DNA of 64,000 nucleotides, taken from Bacillota bacterium (GTDB taxonomy: Bacteria; Bacillota; Clostridia; Lachnospirales; Lachnospiraceae). The position numbers were made by a program, and so were the translations under genes. The stretch spans positions 14,067 to 78,066 of the forward strand of contig JAEWCQ010000042.1 of the NCBI GenBank assembly GCA_023390555.1, in the 5' to 3' direction. Numbering within the stretch: the first letter of the stretch is position 1; every line of letters starts with the position of its first letter. Of this stretch, positions 53,665 to 62,682 are shown piece by piece. The notes beneath the pieces were generated by a model. That model ran no database searches, was not told where the DNA came from, and saw only the letters and a program-made list of their open reading frames with translations.

Positions 53665-53846
53665 TTGATTCCCTCTCTTTCTTTTCACTTTAAACTAATT
53701 GTTCTTCATGCCATTTCCCTTTTCCTAATGATTTATTTTATCATATTCCTTTTATCAGAAAAAGAGAAATCATAATAACAACATACATTTTCTCAGATAA
53801 AAACCCGTTTATAACATTTTACCTCTACGTTTCTCTTTTTAATGCC

Positions 53847-53880
53847 AAAAAAGAAGCACTGCAAAATCAGTGCTTCTTTT
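53847..53880 (-). terminator. Terminator of the taurine operon
   Basis: AAAAGAAGCACTG (53849-53861) pairs with CAGTGCTTCTTTT (53868-53880); on the minus strand T6 follows. The stem overlaps the last codons of the activase gene. Confidence 0.9.
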
Positions 53881-54622
53881 CAGCTACGTCAATCTCTTTT
53901 AATTTTTTAAATACTTCTTCGTCTAACCTTGCCTCCCCCATGGGATAGGGACGTTTTAAAGACTTATATTTTTGTTTTCCGAAATAATGATACGGAAGTA
54001 ATTCGTAAGATACATTTTTTCTTCCCTGCAGAAATTCTAAAATTTCCCGGATGTCTTCCTCCTGATCATTAAAGCCCGGTATTACCGGTGTCCTTACGTG
54101 TAGATTCAAATTGGGATAGTGCATAAAAAGCGCCTCTATATTATTTATAATTTTCCAATTTTCCTGTCCTGTCCATGCTTTATGTTTCTCATTATTCAAG
54201 GTCTTGATATCAAAAAAAAGTGTATCTATATACGGTGCTGCTTCCAGAAGAATCTCTTGTTCGACATACCCACAGGTCTCAACCGCTGTTGTTATATAGC
54301 GTCTTTTCGCCTCTTTTAAAAGTTCCACCACAGATTTGCCCTGTAAGAACGGCTCTCCGCCGCTTAGGGACATTCCACCTTTCCCGTGCCGGTAAAAAAC
54401 GTCATCTTTTTCTACTTCTCCAAGTATTTCTTCCACCGTCATCCACTGTCCGGTTATTTTTTCGTCCATCCATTCCGGCTCCCTGCTCTGGGACTCGGGA
54501 TTACAGCACCATTTACATCTTAAGGGACAGCCCTTTAAAAATACCGTTGTCCGTATCCCAGGTCCATCCTGCAGTGAATAGTGTTGTATATTGAATACAC
54601 AGAGTCTGTTCTCATGAATCAT
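53867..54622 (-). CDS. islB: Glycyl-radical enzyme activase, probable isethionate sulfite-lyase activase
   Basis: A 251-residue radical-SAM activase. The cluster motif is CPLRCKWCCNP (Cys-x3-Cys-x2-Cys, about residues 32-39), followed by GGMSLSGGEPFLQ for SAM binding and HVRTPVIPGFND. It would install the glycyl radical on the preceding enzyme. No extra Cys-rich ferredoxin insert is seen after the cluster motif, unlike many non-PFL activases; the layout is closer to PflA. Its ATG overlaps the IslA-like stop by four bases. Confidence 0.88.
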   Translation of the reverse strand: MIHENRLCVFNIQHYSLQDGPGIRTTVFLKGCPLRCKWCCNPESQSREPEWMDEKITGQWMTVEEILGEVEKDDVFYRHGKGGMSLSGGEPFLQGKSVVELLKEAKRRYITTAVETCGYVEQEILLEAAPYIDTLFFDIKTLNNEKHKAWTGQENWKIINNIEALFMHYPNLNLHVRTPVIPGFNDQEEDIREILEFLQGRKNVSYELLPYHYFGKQKYKSLKRPYPMGEARLDEEVFKKLKEIDVAEKKH

Positions 54623-57093
54623 ACCGCTTCCTGCTCAGTTCTTGCAATAATGTCATCCTGTAAATCCTTGGATAATTCCGTAAAGTATGCACTGTAACCG
54701 GCAATACGCACTAAAAGATTCTGATAATGTTCCGGACTTTTTTGCGCCTTTCGCAGTGTTTCCGTGTTGATAACATTAAACTGTATATGCCACAGCCGCA
54801 AATCATGCCATGCCTGAATAAACTGCACCAGTTTCTCGCTTCCCTGTTCTCCCGCTACACACGAAGGACTTAATTTTATATTTAACAGTCTGGACGCTCT
54901 TTCTCTGTAACCATAATTTTTCGTAGCGTAGTTAGAGAGAAGCACTGCCGTCGGTCCCTGTTTGTCGGCACCCTGTGAGGCACTGCATCCGTCCGATAGC
55001 GGTGTGTAAGCGCTTCTGCCGTTTGGTGTAGCACTTACCACTTTACCAAACGGTACATGAGAGGTGAACGGTACCAGCCGCAGATCCAGATGAACCCCAA
55101 GCTCTTTTCCATACCTTGCCGTGAAATCCAGTGCTTCTTTATCCAGACGTTTTCCAATCTGATCAGCGTAGGGATCATTATTACCGTAGGCGGGTGCCGT
55201 CTTTAAAATTCTCTGAATGTCTTCATACCCGTTAAAATCCACCTTTAATGCACTCTTTAACTGTTCAAAACTGATTTTTTTCTCCTCGTATACGACTTTT
55301 TTGATTGCTGCCAGAGAATCTATTACGGTTCCGTATCCAATGTACTCAAAGTATCCAAGATCTATTCCGCCCGGAATGACCGGCTGATGCAGATCCGTAT
55401 AGCTGTCACGGCACAACTTATGAAGCATGGAGCCAAGCGGGGCTGCAAAATGGTTTGCCCGCAGCTTTATAATCTGATACTGCTGCACAAACGCATTGCG
55501 GATAAAGTACTGCTGCTGTTTTAAAAAGGCCGCAAGGAACTGGTCAAAGGTATCAAAATCGTCCGTTTCCCCCGTCTCAAGTCCTATTATTTCATTTCCG
55601 TATTTTATCATTTTTCCATTATACAGCGTCATTTCCAGTGCAGCGGCAAAATTGATATACGCACATGGACTCGTATAGGTATCCCGGTTCGGCATACGGC
55701 ACTCGGAACATCCGGAAACACTGTAATCATTCGCCTCTTCGATTTTTGCTCCTTTGGCAAGCAGCAGAGGAATGACTTCGTCATCATTAATCAGCTTTGG
55801 AAATCCGCTTCCCTCTTTGATCGTTTCGGCCACTTCATAGAGATACCGCTTCGGACTTAAGGTATGGATACGTGCCGCCAAATCCGGATAATTCAGTGGA
55901 AAATCCCGCTTTGATTTCAGCAGCAGATAGGTCAGATCATTTACGGCATCATTGCCTTCTTTATCAAGTCCCCCGATGGTGACTGCCTCCCAGTGTGCAT
56001 ATCCTTCGTTGAAAGCACCGCCGGCTTCCGATAAATACAGATCTATGAATTCGTACATTTCCACCCACATGCATTCAAACAACTCCTGCGCTTTTTCAGG
56101 TGTAATAGTGCCTGCCTGCAAATCCTTTTCATAAAATGGGTACAGATACTGATCCATTCTTCCGTTTGATATAACGGTTCCTGTCTTTTGTTCTACTCTG
56201 GAAAACATCTGTATAAACCACTGGGATTGTACTGCCTGATAAAAGTTCTCCGGTGGATATTCCGGTACCCTTCTGCAGTTTTCAGCAATAACATGAAGTT
56301 CTTTTTTTCTTTTTCCGGAAGCCTTTTCTGCCAGCTCTTCTGCTAATGCAGCATAGCGTTTTGCCCATAGACGAATCGCATCACAGGTAATAACAGTCGC
56401 CTCCAGAAAAGGTCTTTTTTCCAAAGTATCAATCACGCTGTTTTCATCCAGGCTCTCCAGTTGTTCTTCTGCTTCTTTCCGGATGCCGTAAATTCCTTTT
56501 TCTAATACAATTTCATAATCATGGACCCATTGAATGGACGAACGGAAGGATGCCGTTTCATTTACAATATATCTGGAGGTTCCATCCTCGTTATAGGTCA
56601 ACTTTTGCGTGTTTTGCGGAAACGCTTTTACCAAATCCTCATGAAATGTCTTTCCTTTCCAATATGGCTGTATCTTATCTTTTACCAGTTCCGCATCCGC
56701 GCTTGATATTCCGAAAGGTGAAGTTTTTCTTGCCGGCAATTGCTTAATTGCATCGCCCAGAATATCTCCGTCCAACTCCGGATACAAAATACCGTATCGC
56801 CCCGGTTTTCCGCTCCGTCCTGCCAGAAGCTGATTTTCTTCTATCGAAACGGTCGTATTGCTTGCATAATGATACAGTGCTTTTGCCCACCGTAAATTTA
56901 ACGGCTGTCCTTCTGTTTTCTGAAAAGATTCCGTAAAATAAAGTCCTCTTTCAATATCAATCTGAGGCTGCTTTCCTCTTACTTTTTCAAGTAAGGAAAC
57001 CGCCCTGCTTTTTGTCTGATAAACCGGTCGTTTTGTTTGTATCTCCTCTTCAATCCGCTGTTCCTGTACGGATAATATTTTTATTTCTGACAT
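54619..57093 (-). CDS. islA: Glycyl radical enzyme, isethionate sulfite-lyase
   Basis: An 824-residue glycyl radical enzyme that would split isethionate into acetaldehyde and sulfite. It has the thiyl Cys462 and base Glu464 in SGCSECR, and Gly799 in the C-terminal RIAGYSAYF. Arg184 and Gln188 (FRSSIQ) and Arg672 and Phe676 (LRLVPF) also match. With an offset of five to six they fit the active-site residues I recall for Bilophila IslA (Arg189, Gln193, Cys468, Glu470, Arg678, Phe682, Gly805). Diol dehydratases and CutC differ at these places. Genes for taurine uptake and conversion lie upstream. The ribosome site is AAGGAGGG. Confidence 0.9.
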   Translation of the reverse strand: MSEIKILSVQEQRIEEEIQTKRPVYQTKSRAVSLLEKVRGKQPQIDIERGLYFTESFQKTEGQPLNLRWAKALYHYASNTTVSIEENQLLAGRSGKPGRYGILYPELDGDILGDAIKQLPARKTSPFGISSADAELVKDKIQPYWKGKTFHEDLVKAFPQNTQKLTYNEDGTSRYIVNETASFRSSIQWVHDYEIVLEKGIYGIRKEAEEQLESLDENSVIDTLEKRPFLEATVITCDAIRLWAKRYAALAEELAEKASGKRKKELHVIAENCRRVPEYPPENFYQAVQSQWFIQMFSRVEQKTGTVISNGRMDQYLYPFYEKDLQAGTITPEKAQELFECMWVEMYEFIDLYLSEAGGAFNEGYAHWEAVTIGGLDKEGNDAVNDLTYLLLKSKRDFPLNYPDLAARIHTLSPKRYLYEVAETIKEGSGFPKLINDDEVIPLLLAKGAKIEEANDYSVSGCSECRMPNRDTYTSPCAYINFAAALEMTLYNGKMIKYGNEIIGLETGETDDFDTFDQFLAAFLKQQQYFIRNAFVQQYQIIKLRANHFAAPLGSMLHKLCRDSYTDLHQPVIPGGIDLGYFEYIGYGTVIDSLAAIKKVVYEEKKISFEQLKSALKVDFNGYEDIQRILKTAPAYGNNDPYADQIGKRLDKEALDFTARYGKELGVHLDLRLVPFTSHVPFGKVVSATPNGRSAYTPLSDGCSASQGADKQGPTAVLLSNYATKNYGYRERASRLLNIKLSPSCVAGEQGSEKLVQFIQAWHDLRLWHIQFNVINTETLRKAQKSPEHYQNLLVRIAGYSAYFTELSKDLQDDIIARTEQEAV

Positions 57094-57154
57094 AAATTTG
57101 TTTCCCTCCTTATCCTGACTGCCTTTTTAACGAAATACTGCATGTTAACACTTT

Positions 57155-58285
57155 CTATTTCTCATGGGATAAATCATCATACATACGGTATAATGTTTCA
57201 TCCGTTATTTCGACTGGATTATTCTGCAGATTCCGATGCTTTGATAAATAAACCAGATTCCATTTATCTTCATCACTCAAATGAAACTCTTTTAAATCGG
57301 TTCGAAGTCCTATTTTCTTTTTCAGTTCAAAGATGCCGTCTGCAAGATCTTTTGTATGTTCAAAACCAAGTTCCTTTGCATATTGATTAATGCGGCCGCT
57401 TTCATCCTTTTCTCCGTTGATTCTGGCAAAATAGTCCAGCGTCATCCCGCATGCCTCACCATGCGGTATCTTATAAAGATTGGTCAATGGGAAAGAACAG
57501 GCGTGAGAAGCGGTTGTCTTCGACAGATTGAATGCCATTCCTGCAATAACTGCTGCCTCGCTTAATTTTTCCCTTGCTGTGAGATTCTTCGGATCTTCAT
57601 ATGCAGCCACCAAATATTCAAAAACCAGTCTGCCGGCATGCACAGCCAGAGAATCGCATACAGGCTGATGCCCCTTGCTCCAAAACCCTTCGAGTGCATG
57701 TGACAACACATCAATTCCGGTACTCGCCGTAACTTGCGGCGACAGAGAAACCGTCAATGCCGGATCTATCACTGCAATATCCGGATATAATGCATCCGAT
57801 GCCACAGGAAGCTTTTTTCCAGTTTTATAATCACTAATCACCGAGACAGACGTCACTTCACTTCCCGTTCCGGATGTCGTCGGCACCGCGATCAAAGGCA
57901 GATGCTTTTTGGGCAGTCCAAGCGCTGTCCCATAGTAATCTAAAATTGAATTCTCCGTCAATGCTATGACTGCCGCCGCTTTTGCGCAGTCCAAAACACT
58001 GCCGCCTCCCACTGCAAGAATAAAATCAGCATGAGCACTTCGCGCTGCCGCCGCACAGGCATCTACCATTTCAACGTCCGGATTTGGAGCAATTTCATGA
58101 AACATTGCTACAATTCTGCCGCCACTTTCCTCCATCAATTGCTGTGCAAATCCACTTTTCCAAAAATGATTCCCAATCACCAGAAGCCCTCTGTGACCAT
58201 ATATTTTATCTATTACGAGCTTCAGATCATGTATCTTTCCGATGCCAAAATGAATCTCCACCGGTTGTCGATATACCCAGTCCAT
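57155..58285 (-). CDS. sarD: Iron-type alcohol dehydrogenase, probable sulfoacetaldehyde reductase
   Basis: A 376-residue group III metal-dependent alcohol dehydrogenase. It has the NAD-binding AVGGGSVLDCAKAAAV, PTTSGTGSEVTSVSVI and the metal-binding region with Asp (STGIDVLSHALEGFW), His (TTASHACSFPLTN) and His (YKIPHGEACGM). In this operon it fits SarD, which reduces sulfoacetaldehyde to isethionate with NADH. A relative acting on phosphonoacetaldehyde is the main alternative by sequence, but neither phosphonate genes nor Xsc are present. It lies 61 bases upstream of islA. Confidence 0.85.
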   Translation of the reverse strand: MDWVYRQPVEIHFGIGKIHDLKLVIDKIYGHRGLLVIGNHFWKSGFAQQLMEESGGRIVAMFHEIAPNPDVEMVDACAAAARSAHADFILAVGGGSVLDCAKAAAVIALTENSILDYYGTALGLPKKHLPLIAVPTTSGTGSEVTSVSVISDYKTGKKLPVASDALYPDIAVIDPALTVSLSPQVTASTGIDVLSHALEGFWSKGHQPVCDSLAVHAGRLVFEYLVAAYEDPKNLTAREKLSEAAVIAGMAFNLSKTTASHACSFPLTNLYKIPHGEACGMTLDYFARINGEKDESGRINQYAKELGFEHTKDLADGIFELKKKIGLRTDLKEFHLSDEDKWNLVYLSKHRNLQNNPVEITDETLYRMYDDLSHEK

Positions 58286-58312
58286 TTTTTTACCATTCTT
58301 TCCATTTTTTAT

Positions 58313-59134
58313 TTACTGCCGGCTAATGATATCCAAGAGGCTTTCCCTTATCTTGTAATATTTTTCGGTATACTTAACCTCATTCGTTCCATACTCCATA
58401 AATTCATTGGTAAAAGCCAATGAAATATCTTTTACAATCTTCCCCGGTCTTTTTGAAAGTACGATTACGCGAGATCCGAGCATCATTGCCTCATCCACGT
58501 CATGCGTAATAAAGAAAATTGTCTTACCTGTTTCCCACCAGATCTTCCTTGTAAAATCCTGCATTTGTTCTCTGGTAAGTGCATCCAGCGCACTGAATGG
58601 TTCATCCATCAAGAGTATTTCCGGATTGTTAATCAGTGTTCTCGCTATGCCAACCCTCTGCTTCATGCCTCCCGATAATTCATACACTTTTTTATTACCA
58701 AATTCTTCTAATCCAACTTTCTTAAGCATCTGATCTGTTTTTTCCCGAATTTCATCCTTGGGAAGTTTCCTCATACGCAGTCCGAAATTCACGTTATTAC
58801 GTACAGAAAACCATTCAAACAAATTGGGCTGCTGAAAAACAACTCCACGATGCCAGTCAATACCATCGATTTGGTTGCCATCCAGAACAATACTGCCCTG
58901 CGTTGGTTCCTCAAAGCCAGCTATAATTTTCAGCAACGTACTTTTTCCACAACCAGAGGGGCCGAGCACACAGACAAATTCATTTTTATGTATATTCAGG
59001 TTTAATGATTCCAACGCCTTTACCCCACCTGATTTTGTCTTGTATTCAAGACTGACGTCACGGACTTCTAATAGCGCATTATCCGCTTCATAAAATTCGG
59101 AATATTTTTCTACTTTCTTTGCCTCTGTACTCAT
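58313..59134 (-). CDS. tauB: Taurine/sulfonate-type ABC ATPase
   Basis: A 273-residue ATPase of the TauB/SsuB/nitrate group. It shows Walker A GPSGCGKST, signature LSGGMKQR and Walker B ILLMDEPFSALDALTR, the group-typical DEPFSALD. A short N-terminal extension precedes LEVRDVSLEYKT. GGAGGTGG lies upstream. It powers uptake by the TauA/TauC-like proteins. Confidence 0.88.
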   Translation of the reverse strand: MSTEAKKVEKYSEFYEADNALLEVRDVSLEYKTKSGGVKALESLNLNIHKNEFVCVLGPSGCGKSTLLKIIAGFEEPTQGSIVLDGNQIDGIDWHRGVVFQQPNLFEWFSVRNNVNFGLRMRKLPKDEIREKTDQMLKKVGLEEFGNKKVYELSGGMKQRVGIARTLINNPEILLMDEPFSALDALTREQMQDFTRKIWWETGKTIFFITHDVDEAMMLGSRVIVLSKRPGKIVKDISLAFTNEFMEYGTNEVKYTEKYYKIRESLLDIISRQ

Positions 59135-59160
59135 CCTGCCACCTCCTCTTCTTACAGCTT

Positions 59161-60264
59161 TTACTTACTTTCATTCAACGCTTTTTCTATATATTCACCT
59201 GTAATGTTATCTTCAAATACCGATAAATCCGGTGCACTCTTGATACTGCCCTGTTCTACCAGGAAATCTGCCGTATTCTTCAAAGTCTGTGCCAGTGCAC
59301 CTTTCTTATCCGTTGTACCGAGATAATCTTCTGTAATCTGTTCCTCTCCGGAAGGATAGGTAAAATCCTCAACCTGACTGGAAGCCTCATCCTCATCGAT
59401 TCCTGCCACAGCTGCAATGGATTTTATTGCCGTATCTTTGTCATTTACATAAACATCCAGTGCATGAAGCTGCGCCTTCACATAATTGGTTACAACGTTC
59501 GGATATTTTGCGGCAAATTCTTTATTGACAGCTGCTACATCCGCTGTTACAATTCCTTCTTTTGCCAGCTCTCCACTATCTGTAATGGCAATTCCACCAT
59601 CTTTTTTCAATTCACCAAGCACTGGATTCCATACATATGCCGCATCAATATCTCCTCTTTTCCATGCCGCATAGATATCATCCGGCTGCATATCTAAAAG
59701 TTCTACATCGGCAGAACTGATTCCTGCAAGTTTCATTGCATTTAACAGGCTGTAATGAGCTGTTGAAGCAAATGGTGTTGCGACCTTTTTTCCTTTTAAA
59801 TCTTCCACAGTCTTAATCCCAGAATTCTCTGTAGCGACCAATGATTCTGCCGTACCGATGACGTCATAATACCAAAATACTTCATATCCTAAATTATTTG
59901 CAATTCCAATGGATGCAGGCGCCGAGCCAAATGCTCCAATGTCGATACTTCCGCTTGAAAATGCTTTATTGACATCCGCACCGGAATCAAACTGAACCAG
60001 ATTGACCTTCGTTCCCAGGTAATCCTCATATGATTTCTCGTATCTTGTAATCAATTCTGGCGTGATTAGTGTTTGAACACCGATATTTACAACTTCCGGC
60101 ACATCACTTTCTGAAGATATTTCATTTTGGGCTACATCTTTCTGCACTACCTCCGAATCGGATGTATCTTTATTCGTGGATGCATTACCGCAGCCCGCCA
60201 GACTTCCTAATAATCCTGTAATTAATACTACCCCTATGATTTTTTTGAATAAATGTTTTTTCAT
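59161..60264 (-). CDS. tauA: Taurine/sulfonate-type ABC binding lipoprotein
   Basis: A 367-residue lipoprotein with lipobox SLAGC. The mature domain is of the TauA/SsuA/NMT1 type (VNIGVQTLITPELITRYEKS, FSSGSIDIGAFGSAPASIGI, AAWKRGDIDAAYVWNP). The last motif is characteristic of taurine and sulfonate binding proteins. The start at 60264 follows GGAGAAAAAT. It brings the substrate to TauC. Taurine as ligand rests on motif and operon context. Confidence 0.88.
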   Translation of the reverse strand: MKKHLFKKIIGVVLITGLLGSLAGCGNASTNKDTSDSEVVQKDVAQNEISSESDVPEVVNIGVQTLITPELITRYEKSYEDYLGTKVNLVQFDSGADVNKAFSSGSIDIGAFGSAPASIGIANNLGYEVFWYYDVIGTAESLVATENSGIKTVEDLKGKKVATPFASTAHYSLLNAMKLAGISSADVELLDMQPDDIYAAWKRGDIDAAYVWNPVLGELKKDGGIAITDSGELAKEGIVTADVAAVNKEFAAKYPNVVTNYVKAQLHALDVYVNDKDTAIKSIAAVAGIDEDEASSQVEDFTYPSGEEQITEDYLGTTDKKGALAQTLKNTADFLVEQGSIKSAPDLSVFEDNITGEYIEKALNESK

Positions 60265-60297
60265 ATTTTTCTCCATTTTCCTTTACCTATTTTTTTT

Positions 60298-61080
60298 CTA
60301 TTTACCTTTCCAATGAATCAGAAGCTTTTCTAAGCCCAAAATAAACTGATTCAGTAAAATTCCTGTGATGCCCATTATGATTACTCCAAAAAACACGACA
60401 TCTGACTTTAACCAATTTGATGCATCTAATACCATCCATCCGATACCTGTTTTTGCTGCCACCATCTCTGCTGCCACCAGAGTGGTATATTCCACACCGA
60501 TTGCCGTCCGTAATCCGGTAAATACATCCGGCAGCGCAGCCGGCAGTATCACATTAAAAAAAATCTGCCGCTGATTTGCGCCCAGCATGCTTGCACCATA
60601 TATGTAATCTTCCTTAATTCGCCTGACTCCGGATACACATGCGATATAAACGGGAGCAAATCCAGCCAGATACAATAACGTTATTTTGGATGTCTCTGTT
60701 ATTCCAAGCCACAATACCAAAAGAGTATAATAGGCCAGTGGCGGCAATGGTCGATAAAATTCAATGATCGGATTCAGCGCAGCATAGATTTTGGGGAAAT
60801 AACCGCTAAGCAGCCCCAGCGGAATCGCTGTTATTATCACTAATACATATGCAATCAGAAGCCTTTGCAGCGAGCTAATCAAATGTACCGAGAGTGGATC
60901 CATATTTGCACCGTATCCATTTTGTACTGTATCCACAAAGCTGTCCCATACTTCTTTTGGTGATGGCAGGAATATTGGGGAAATGCTTGTAAATCTTGTA
61001 GCCACGTACCAGATAAAGAAAATGAAAAACACAGTAACTATGGTAATCCCTCTTTCCACCTTTTTATTTGATTTTCTCAT
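60298..61080 (-). CDS. tauC: Taurine/sulfonate-type ABC permease
   Basis: A 260-residue permease with six helices and the family-typical segment FTGLRTAIGVEYTTLVAAEM, then GASMLGANQRQIFFNVILPAALPD as the ATPase-contact loop. AAGGAGGC precedes the ATG. It fits the TauC/SsuC group. Confidence 0.9.
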   Translation of the reverse strand: MRKSNKKVERGITIVTVFFIFFIWYVATRFTSISPIFLPSPKEVWDSFVDTVQNGYGANMDPLSVHLISSLQRLLIAYVLVIITAIPLGLLSGYFPKIYAALNPIIEFYRPLPPLAYYTLLVLWLGITETSKITLLYLAGFAPVYIACVSGVRRIKEDYIYGASMLGANQRQIFFNVILPAALPDVFTGLRTAIGVEYTTLVAAEMVAAKTGIGWMVLDASNWLKSDVVFFGVIIMGITGILLNQFILGLEKLLIHWKGK

Positions 61081-61106
61081 GGCAGCCTCCTTCCTGTATA
61101 AGTTAC

Positions 61107-62441
61107 TTATGTCAAAAACTCCTGATCAACAATTCCTAATACTTCATCCAATTTTGGAAGTTCTTCCTCAAGCTGCTCTTTTGTAATGATCAGTGGCGGT
61201 GCAAGTGTAATATTATTTTCCCGACCCATTGCAGCAAAACCGCGTTCTAACAGTAGTGCCTGAATTTTTCCCATAATTCCCTGCTTGTCGTTCCCATATG
61301 GAACAAGCGGTTCTCTGCTTTCTTTACTCTTAACCAGTTCCAGATCTCCAAATAAACCAATATACCGAACATCTCCCACACATGGATGTTTTTCTTTCAT
61401 CCGCTCCAAAAATTCTCCAAGGATAAGTCCCGTTTTATTTACGTTTTCTTCAATATGCTGCTTTTCATAACTTTCTAACGCTGCCACTCCTACTGCACAG
61501 GCAAGGCTATGTCCGCTGTAAGTCAGACCATACTGGAATACTTTGTCGTTATAAAAATCTGCAATTTCATGACTGATTATGACTCCTCCCAGTTGTACAT
61601 ATCCACAGGTTATGCCTTTTGCAAAGGTAATGATATCAGGTTGAATATCCCAGTGCATAAATGCAAACAGCTTACCAGTACGGTAAAAACCAGCCATTAC
61701 CTCATCACAAATTAGGAGGATATTGTATTTATTCGTCAATTTTCTCAGTCCCTGCAAATAACCATCGGGCGGTATCAAAACACCATTTGCGCCCACCACA
61801 GGTTCCACAATTACCGCTGCAATTTCATCTGCTCCTTCGTACAATATCTGCTCTTCTAAAAGTCCTAAATAGTACTCAGATTTTTCCAGATCATTTTTAA
61901 AAGTAAGCGGGGAATGGTAGGTATATGGATTGAAAAATTTAATGAACCCCCCTGCCGCCGGCTTCTCCAGGGAAAATCGTCTCACATCACCGGATATATT
62001 ACCAGACCCTAACGTAGAGCCATGATAGCTTCGATACATAGAAAAAATCTTGTCTTTTCCAGTATAGTTTCTTACCATATTAATTGCCGCTTCGTTTGAA
62101 TCGGAACCGCCACAGGCAAAAAATACTTTTGCCATGTTAGCTGGTGCTTTTTCCACGAGCTTCTTTGCCAGTTGGGAACGTGGTCCACTGGCTCTGGCCG
62201 GTGCCACATAGGGCAAAAGGTCCAATTGTTCTTTTGCTGCCTGAATCATATCCTGATTTCCATATCCCAGATTGACATTTCCAAGCTGGCTTGACATATC
62301 TGCATAACGCTTCCCATTATAGTCCCAAAAATAAATTCCTTCTCCGCGTTCTACCGGAACGGGCTGTACATTTCCCGTGAGCCACGGGTGTTGATTGTAT
62401 TTTTGGTCAAATTGAATTACCTCTTCTCTTGATAAAGACAT
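61107..62441 (-). CDS. tpa: Class III aminotransferase, probable taurine:pyruvate aminotransferase
   Basis: A 444-residue PLP enzyme of class III (omega-transaminases). The PLP Lys275 lies in TFAKGITCGYVQLGG and the Asp246 in LICDEVMAGFYRTG. It also has FFACGGSDSNEAAI and RSYHGSTLGS. In this operon it would transfer the amino group of taurine to pyruvate, giving sulfoacetaldehyde and alanine. The start at 62441 has AGGAGG upstream. It is the first gene of the taurine operon; two operator-like sites lie upstream. Confidence 0.88.
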   Translation of the reverse strand: MSLSREEVIQFDQKYNQHPWLTGNVQPVPVERGEGIYFWDYNGKRYADMSSQLGNVNLGYGNQDMIQAAKEQLDLLPYVAPARASGPRSQLAKKLVEKAPANMAKVFFACGGSDSNEAAINMVRNYTGKDKIFSMYRSYHGSTLGSGNISGDVRRFSLEKPAAGGFIKFFNPYTYHSPLTFKNDLEKSEYYLGLLEEQILYEGADEIAAVIVEPVVGANGVLIPPDGYLQGLRKLTNKYNILLICDEVMAGFYRTGKLFAFMHWDIQPDIITFAKGITCGYVQLGGVIISHEIADFYNDKVFQYGLTYSGHSLACAVGVAALESYEKQHIEENVNKTGLILGEFLERMKEKHPCVGDVRYIGLFGDLELVKSKESREPLVPYGNDKQGIMGKIQALLLERGFAAMGRENNITLAPPLIITKEQLEEELPKLDEVLGIVDQEFLT

Positions 62442-62468
62442 TTTTGACCTCCTCTCTGCTATAAGGCT

Positions 62469-62496
62469 ATTATACTTCAGCAAATTTCCAATTCAA
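62469..62496 (-). promoter_or_regulatory. Promoter of the taurine operon
   Basis: On the minus strand, TTGAAT (62491-62496), a 16-bp spacer and TATAAT (62469-62474) lie about 28 bases before the tpa start. Confidence 0.75.
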
Positions 62497-62506
62497 TGAA
62501 AAGCAA

Positions 62507-62520
62507 AGAAAACGTTTGCA
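62507..62520. promoter_or_regulatory. LacI/CcpA-type operator 1
   Basis: AGAAAACGTTTGCA lies just upstream of the -35 box of the taurine promoter. It differs from the catabolite-response consensus TGNAANCGNTNNCA only at the first base. Confidence 0.6.
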
Positions 62521-62668
62521 CCAATGCTCGTTTTGTTTTATTGTCCTTCTACTCTGCTTTTATTCCTGATTGTTAATTTTTCCCCCAATATTCAACGATA
62601 AAACAGAAATTGACACTAGCTATATGTTATGTAAAAAGTATTATTAATTTAATGTTTTTACCAATATG

Positions 62669-62682
62669 TGAAAACGTTTGCA
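62669..62682. promoter_or_regulatory. LacI/CcpA-type operator 2
   Basis: TGAAAACGTTTGCA is a full match to the catabolite-response consensus. Its centre is 162 bp from operator 1. The stretch 62683-63354 is AT-rich and shows no convincing gene, RNA or repeat. Confidence 0.6.

Noticed and set aside
57155..58285. Reading the alcohol dehydrogenase as a phosphonoacetaldehyde reductase
   Set aside because: No phosphonate genes are nearby, while the neighbouring aminotransferase, importer and sulfite-lyase all point to sulfoacetaldehyde.
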